Below are positions 58,701 to 64,000 of a stretch of 64,000 nucleotides of DNA, one piece after another. The position numbers were made by a program, and so were the translations under genes. How positions within the stretch are numbered: the first letter of the stretch is position 1; the number at the start of each line of letters is the position of its first letter. The notes below the pieces were generated by a model, which saw only the letters and a list, made by a program, of their open reading frames with translations, was not told the DNA's origin and made no database searches. The stretch is taken from the NCBI GenBank assembly GCA_003439945.1, contig QVRM01000429.1:434001-498000 (forward strand). Reading direction: 5' to 3'. Source of the stretch: Dermanyssus gallinae. Taxonomy: Eukaryota; Arthropoda; Arachnida; Mesostigmata; Dermanyssidae.

Positions 58701-58722
58701 TCGAATCCTGGTCACGGCACCA
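58701..58722 (-). promoter_or_regulatory. primer-binding site, tRNA-His
   Basis: The plus strand reads TCGAATCCTGGTCACGGC plus ACCA, the 3' end of an animal tRNA-His (T-arm, acceptor strand TCACGGC, discriminator A, CCA). On the element's own strand this is a 22-nt complementary primer site, one base after the 5' LTR, where it is expected. Confidence 0.85.
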
Positions 58723-58723
58723 A

Positions 58724-59019
58724 TGTAGAGTTTCGGGGGAGCCTTTGTTTAAGCGAATTAGTGGATTACTATGTGCTATTTACGGGAGTGAACAAGCCGT
58801 TCTTGGCGGTTGGGTACAACGACTGATGAGTCCGTTTATTTTTTATATCATACATTCATAGCAGACGGCCGTTAGCGGGAGCAGCGTGTTTGAATCTCTG
58901 CCTCCCTCTCCTCACAGAGCATGACGTCAGTGAGAGAAGCTTCTGAGAGAGTACGAGCTCCGCTGCCGCAGTGTAGGTCTAACAGGCTCAGAATATTTGT
59001 ACTATTCAAAGGTTTTCTG

Positions 59020-59022
<3 letters not shown>
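58724..59022 (-). repeat. BEL/Pao 5' LTR (right copy)
   Basis: 299 bp, one mismatch to the other LTR. It contains the same TGACGTCA site (58922-58929). It would hold the promoter driving transcription toward lower coordinates. Confidence 0.97.

Positions 59023-59060
<38 letters not shown>
59023..59060. repeat. (TA)n on the far side of the BEL/Pao element
   Basis: TA run continues immediately after the LTR, with one G interruption. Confidence 0.95.
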
Positions 59061-59290
59061 GCGAAAACAATGTGTATCACCTTTCGAATCCTGACTTTGA
59101 GCATATGCAATCGTACTTTAGCGCTAACTAAATATACAACGACTATAAAATCATCGGCCACAATTTGGCGGGCAACAAACTCGTTAGAAACAAACTTTTT
59201 AAATGGATATCATACTTATGTAATACACGTAACGTAAATTAAGTTTGCATTTAATAAATATACAATTCAGCCATACATTGGTTCCTGAGC

Positions 59291-59299
59291 GATACTGAC

Positions 59300-59337
<38 letters not shown>

Positions 59338-59346
59338 GTCAGTATC
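59291..59346. repeat. 56-bp perfect palindrome with TA core
   Basis: GATACTGACCTT (59291-59302), 32 bp of TA, then AAGGTCAGTATC (59335-59346). Every base pairs with its partner. Another TA run follows at 59349-59370. Confidence 0.95.
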
Positions 59347-59389
59347 ACATATATATATATATATATATATGTGTTGCGCAATAGGTGTG

Positions 59390-60240
59390 ACATCTACTGC
59401 GACGATGCGGAGTCGGCGGAACATCGAGCAACTGGAAGACGCGGTGAGAAAGTTTGTCTATCGAAAGTACCCGAACTAAGGAACGAACCAACGAAAGAAC
59501 GAATGAGTACCGAGCGAAAATTCGCGCACTTGCGGATCGTCCGCTTGATTTGCTAAGGCTGTCGACGAAGCATCGTCGAACGAACGCCAGCGTAGGCCTG
59601 CCGGAATAGTCGTAGAGAGCGCTCGCAAGCACATTGCCCATCAGATAGCGCAGCGCAGCTCAGTGGCAATTGGCTAGATTGCCTCTGGCCTCACTCTATC
59701 TATCGCTCTGTCTCTCTCTCTCTGTGTCTCTGTATGTCTTCGTCCTTCTCACCTTTTTCGATATCTGCCCCCCCCATGTCTCTCTTTCTTTCTCTTTCTT
59801 CTCTTTCCCTCTCTTTCTTTCTCTTGCTTCGCTTTTTCTCGAGATACGCCCCACTGGGTTTCATTCCCCATTCGGTTAAATGGGTCGGCGGCCAATCTGG
59901 AGGCGACGACGTATCTGAGTTGTCGACGACGGATCCCCGGAGGTATCGGGCAGCTGTTTTTGCTGCCGTTGTTGCTGATCGGTGGCTGACTGCTACGGAC
60001 TGTCTGCTCACGTTGCACTACCAGTAGTAGTAGTAGTAGTAGTAGCACATACCGAGCAGTCTGTATCATTGGCAAACCAAAGAAAGTTCTACTGTTACGA
60101 TTTTGCTTTGATGACGACAGTGGCGCCTCCGTGCAGCGTAGAGGGATGAGGCGGGGTGGCGAGGGGGTGTGAGGCTGTGAGGAGGATGTGGTGTGTTGGG
60201 ATACGACTTAATTGGTGGAATGATGTGGTCCCAACGTTTT
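59390..60240. other. GC-richer island with CT-rich tract and TAG repeat
   Basis: CpG-containing sequence, a 150-bp pyrimidine tract (CT/TTTC units, 59697-59845) and eight TAG units (60024-60047). GCTCAGTGGC near 59658 resembles an initiator (TCAGT) ahead of the pyrimidine tract. No protein signature. It is comparable to the other islands. Confidence 0.35.
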
Positions 60241-60249
60241 TAGCTCCGT

Positions 60250-61340
60250 ACAGATGGCATACCAGTGCAACAGCGTAGTAAAAAGTTCGTCACGACAGCA
60301 TGATGTTCAGAGCACCGACATCTCCCGCTAAACCTAAGTCATTTAACAGCGACTAATTATCTCGTTTGCGATTGCAATCGCCAGCTAAACCGAACTTGAT
60401 GACTCCTTTTTTTCACTAGCTAATTGGCATTCGAACGTACTTTGAGTGTTATATTTCTGAGGACGTTTACTACCACGAGCTTGCGACGGCTCAGATAATG
60501 TTAACGCCTGTTTAGCATAGAAGCTTCGTAAGAGAATCCGGGCAACGGAAATCAAACAGCAAATAGTTGAATTCTTTAAGTACACAATTCTGTTTTATCA
60601 CCTAACGTTTGGTTTATACATATAAGCTGCAGATGAATAAGGCGTAACCACTTTGGGACGCAACCTAAACGCGGAATGAAGCATCGTTCATAAGAGGGGA
60701 TAGCCCACAGCACTGGATGGCAAAGCCTGAAGTAAATGCAATTCCAAACAGTTATTCATTAACACACGCTCGTAGTTAAACATCTGTGTTCCACAGGCAT
60801 CAGACATCATAATCCTTCTGACTTAATTTAGTTATTTTGTTTATATTAAAAATATACTAATAATAGTAAGCCCGCGTTTTTTAGACTAGCTTTCTTATTG
60901 CTAGTTAAATAATATCTCATACCAAGCAGCTTTGAATAACTGGAGTAAAAAAATACTGTACGTTGCAGCCTAAACAGTACCATTGTTTAGTTGGTGCCAT
61001 GTCAGTCGATCGTAGTCATTCATTTCGGTATGTGTTAAAACATTTTCATGGTGGGTTATCTCGCCTCCTTTTAGCGTTCGGAGGACAGGTTAATATTTGT
61101 AGAAAAACGGTTTATTACCAACCGTTTCATTTTGGGCGAATATATGCATTGGTATATAAAACCGCGCTCCAGCGTGAGACAGCTTGCAGTCGTGCCCTTC
61201 GGTGTCATTGGCAGCCGTCTCGAGGAGGTTACGTAATTTTCATTGCTAGCTCTCCTGCGCCATTGCCCCCTAAGCGGACACGTTGTCAGGATTCGCTAAA
61301 CTCGATTGAAAGTGCATCGCGTTGCGCAAGGAAGAGATTC
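60250..61340. other. no recognisable gene
   Basis: AT-rich to 60.96 kb. A 148-codon plus frame (60963-61409) then overlaps the LINE remnant on the opposite strand and is probably its shadow or chance. Confidence 0.45.
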
Positions 61341-61680
61341 CTAGCACTTCTGACAAGAATCGCACTTCACTGCGCTACTGAGGTGGCATTTTCCTTTAGT
61401 AGGCGGTGAAGTGCTTCGATATGCAAGATTGGCGTGGTAAAGTTTGTCCAGGGCCGCCGTACGGGCCACGTTTGTCATGTGGTGTCTCCTAAGTGTGTTG
61501 AAGGTGTCTAATTTGACGTCTAGTTTGACAATCACTCTGGAGGCCGTCCAGAAGAAAAGAAGAAGGACCGGATGGCATGCACCTCTTTGTGGCCGTTCCA
61601 GGCAACTTTGGTAGAAATTCGCCAAAAGGAAGAATAACAAGACTCTTAAGTCAAAGCTACATCCGCGTTGTAAGCTTTTC
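61341..61680 (-). pseudogene. non-LTR retrotransposon RT fragment, copy 6 of the nuclease-tailed family
   Basis: The minus strand reads VIVKLDVKLDTFNTLRRHHM, TNVARTAALDKLYHANLAYR and STSP. LKLDVKNAFNTLRRD..L..V...P.LY....AY..P is the RT motif A region that I expect upstream of the segment preserved in copy 5 (LYPMMHQAYSRP). The second Asp-bearing position is disturbed (LDTF for NAF). Only about 80 codons are recognisable. Confidence 0.55.
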
Positions 61681-62063
61681 CTCTAAGCAGGCCTTCATGT
61701 GAAAACCGGGCATGGTAAACCTCGTGCCAAGGTGCCTATTTTTATAGCTCGCCCGCTTCCAAGCGTGTTTTTGATGCCTTGATAAAACGCATTTCTATTG
61801 ATAAAAGCACAACATCTGGATAAGAAAAGTGATGAGCACAACACTGGATAAGAAAAGTCATGAACAAATTCAAGGGTGCCAAATTTTTGTGTATTTCATT
61901 AATCTTAGCTAGCCTTCCTTCTTTTCAAAATGTCAAGGCTGTAGTTTTTGTTAGGTTTAACTCAAGGCAGATATGGTCAACATGTGTGTGCGGTATAATG
62001 TAGAAATGTTGCGTATAATGTATAAATAAAATAAAAAAATGCGCGAAAAAAATACTGTGAGGT

Positions 62064-62068
62064 TTATA

Positions 62069-62108
<40 letters not shown>
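62064..62108. repeat. (TA)n microsatellite
   Basis: About 45 bp of TA with one G. Confidence 0.96.
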
Positions 62109-62110
<2 letters not shown>

Positions 62111-62439
62111 AAATGTTATTAAGTGTTCAACTATGGCTGTTGTAGCTGCTTTTCTTCTCATGTTACAGATGCTTCTAATGCACTTGTTTGTTTCGTGTAT
62201 TTATAATTGTCGGTTATTGTTGGGTGTGGCTGTTAATGCTGGTTTGTTGCTGTTGTTGTCAAAGTTCTTGCTGCCGTTATCTTTGTTGTCTTGTTTCTAT
62301 AGTTAGTTTCTACCTGTCGTTTTTGTTAGTCTCTTTGTTGACTTGTTGTATCGGTGAGCTCGTAGGTCGGCAGTTGTTGTCGCCTAATGAGTAGCAGTCG
62401 TTGTAGTAATAATAGTAGTAGTCTAGGAGCCTAGACCCG

Positions 62440-62880
62440 TCAGATCATGAATGATCGTGACGGATTCGGGGTCCGTCACCGACCTCGATAAATGGTTCAA
62501 CACGACGCATGGAGAAGTCACCTACTATCTGACTAGGATAGACAAGACTCCGGACGCCAAATGCGTCATGGCCGACACAAGCAAGATGGTGGATGACATG
62601 ACCCACACAATTCTCCTTTGCGCAGCAATCGAAGGCGTACGAAAGGACTCACCGGCAATGACGTCTCCGGGCACGACGGCGACAGACTTAGTCACCGCTG
62701 TACTCGAGAATGATTGCAAATAGAAGCAAGGTATCACACACTGGTAGAGACTGTAATGAGAAAGAAAACGAGCTGGAAAACAACGAGCTGCAAGAATGAG
62801 CTGACGAAGAGATGGAATGGCGGCTGACAACCATCATTAGAAGAAAATAATTATAAACGGAGCGCACAGAATAACCTTCA
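62440..62880 (+). pseudogene. R1-like LINE 3' end, copy 1
   Basis: Reads DLDKWFNTTHGEVTYYLTRI (the LIPDLxxWxxRxHGExxYxLTQ block), DDMTHTILLCAAIEGVRKDS (C-terminal zinc region, THTILLC) and TATDLVTAVLEN, then a decayed tail ending NGAHRITFIFSEEK. It shares its order and tail with the copy 900 bp downstream. Confidence 0.75.
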
Positions 62881-63128
62881 TCTTCAGCGAAGAGAAGTTG
62901 TGTTTTGGTTGTTGCTTTGTTGTTTGTGTTCTTATTTATCGTTACTGTTGCCTTTTTCAAAATACTGCAGGATTTTCTTAAAATAGGGCTCAATATTTTT
63001 TTTTGCCAGCACGTTTTCTTTTCGTGTGAACGCGAGCAATTACAGAGTTATGGCTGTTACCTTTATCAAAGTGGTAGTTTTTTCACGGTTCGCTTCTACC
63101 CAGGTTCGGGCATGCGGCATTCGTATCC

Positions 63129-63154
63129 TATATATATATATATATATATATATA
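63129..63154. repeat. (TA)n microsatellite
   Basis: About 26 bp of TA. Confidence 0.95.
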
Positions 63155-63349
63155 CAAGATACTCCACTGTAAAAACAGAAAATCGAAAATATTTGATCGC
63201 TATATCGATTTTCACACTTAATTATCGAGAACATAACTAACTTGTAACCCTATTACAAACCTTTTCATGTGACAATAAAAGTGATTTGATATTATGCCAT
63301 GTTATTTTAGTACAAGACAATAGAGGGGTTTCCTAATTCGACGTTCTTT

Positions 63350-63725
63350 TGTTGTCTAGGTAGTGATGGTACACGGGTGCTTCCAAAAATACCTGCATAG
63401 GACAGGCAAGGCTGCGCGCGCTAAGCGTATCATGGGCGAGACAGGCGAAGAGGATGAAGTGACACCCACACAATTTTTCTCTCTGCCCACTCGAAGACGT
63501 CCGACAGGATTCTCCGGGAATAGCGTCTCCGGACACGACGGTGATAGACCTAGTCACCGCCATGATCGATGATAAGTAACCAAATGGGAACAGGCCATCA
63601 GGCCGGTGAAAGCCGGAAGAACGAACCGACAACTCGATCAGACCGCGGCCGAATACCAACATTATAAGCAAACAATAATGGACGGAGCGCAAAGAAAAAC
63701 CTCAATTTTTAGCGATGCAAAATGA
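63350..63725 (+). pseudogene. R1-like LINE 3' end, copy 2
   Basis: Begins within the GHGxFxxYL block (VHGCFQKYLHRTGKAARAKR), then GETGEEDEVT and, one frame over, THTIFLCAHSKTSDR. The tail TGGACGGAGCGCAAAGAAAA corresponds to AAACGGAGCGCACAGAATAA in copy 1. Both copies lie on the plus strand. Confidence 0.75.
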
Positions 63726-63795
63726 AAGTAGTAGAAACATATATTCAATAAAAAAACATGCTCAGATAACCAACGTTGCCAAATTAGGTTTTTGT

Positions 63796-63798
<3 letters not shown>

Positions 63799-63838
<40 letters not shown>
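63799..63838. repeat. (TA)n microsatellite
   Basis: About 40 bp of TA, 20 bp before the RT fragment. Confidence 0.97.
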
Positions 63839-63839
<1 letters not shown>

Positions 63840-63857
63840 GCGTATAAAGCTTAATAA

Positions 63858-64000
63858 CATGTTCCAAGGTGGTTGCAAACTCGTTATGATGTTATTCGGC
63901 GGATTGAGCGCGTGGCTGAAGAGGCACTGCCAGCGGAGCAATTCGATTTTAGGAGAGGCCGCGGCACCCGCGATGCAATCCATGTTCTCCAGTCAGAAAT
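63858..64000 (+). pseudogene. LINE reverse transcriptase fragment running off the window
   Basis: A frame open from 63858 to the window edge reads TRYDVIRRIERVAEEALPAE then QFDFRRGRGTRDAIHVLQSE. This is the RT finger region QFGFRxGRGTRDAI of RTE/R1/jockey-type LINEs, with G to D in QFGF. It begins abruptly after a stop near the TA array, so it is 5' truncated. Whether the rest is intact lies beyond the window. Confidence 0.75.

Larger units (their letters stand above)
55344..59022 (-). mobile_element. BEL/Pao LTR retrotransposon, 3,679 bp, internally deleted, young
   Basis: Two 299-bp direct LTRs bound the element, differing at one base. It has a tRNA-His primer site, gag, protease and RT coding on the minus strand, and lies within a TA array, which hides the target duplication. 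BEL/Pao elements usually exceed 5 kb; here the RT is cut short and RNase H and most of the integrase are gone. LTR near-identity means the insertion is recent, so the deletion either preceded insertion (a non-autonomous copy mobilised by a relative) or followed it quickly. Confidence 0.95.

Noticed and set aside
58701..58722. possible tRNA-His gene on the plus strand
   Set aside because: Only the last 22 nt of the tRNA match and CCA is encoded; it is a retrotransposon primer-binding site.
60963..61409. 148-codon plus frame with normal composition
   Set aside because: Overlaps the RT remnant on the other strand and shows no family signature.

Overview
This looks like nuclear DNA of an animal, most likely an arthropod. 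The evidence is animal-type mobile elements (BEL/Pao, mariner, Tc3-like, and R1-like and other LINE remnants), tRNA-derived SINEs, long TA, AAT and CAA microsatellites, and the absence of compact gene blocks. The non-LTR element carrying a CCHC motif and a PD-(D/E)XK-like nuclease tail is of a type I associate with invertebrates, including ticks and mites. A chelicerate is therefore possible but not established. No complete host gene could be recognised. The window reads as intergenic or intronic sequence in which nearly every assignable protein piece is a broken transposon.

Layout. 1-6.5 kb: two copies of the nuclease-tailed LINE (the first cut by the window edge), a TA-rich minisatellite with a repeated palindrome, and a SINE with clean target-site duplications. 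6.5-10.4 kb: two SINE families, a strong hairpin, then a GC-richer island ending in about 62 CAA units. 11.2-13.5 kb: a Tc3-like DNA transposon with long inverted repeats, and a glutamine-rich open frame that is the best host-exon candidate. 14.1-16.5 kb: a degraded CR1-like LINE meeting a SINE tail to tail. 16.5-27 kb: mostly unassigned DNA. 27-28.7 kb: a LINE RT fragment and a compound AAT/GAT microsatellite. 28.8-29.8 kb: another GC-richer island. 32-34.7 kb: a complete but dead mariner that landed in a TA array, followed by fragments of two LINEs. 36.7-44.1 kb: five more transposon remnants. 44.5-54 kb: SINEs, a 53-bp minisatellite, a GC-richer island and a LINE 3' half. 55.3-59.0 kb: a BEL/Pao retrotransposon with nearly identical LTRs, a tRNA-His primer site and a large internal deletion. 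59-64 kb: a 56-bp perfect palindrome, a GC-richer island, LINE 3' ends, and an RT fragment running off the end.

The strongest observations are the young, internally deleted BEL/Pao element; three short interspersed families recognised by comparing copies within the window (four, two and two copies); six to seven copies of one LINE lineage on both strands; and the repeated association of insertions with TA arrays. Five GC-richer islands (about 8-10.4, 19.9-20.7, 28.8-29.8, 49.5-50.4 and 59.4-60.2 kb) may be promoter or 5' UTR regions of host genes whose coding exons lie elsewhere. That last point is inference.
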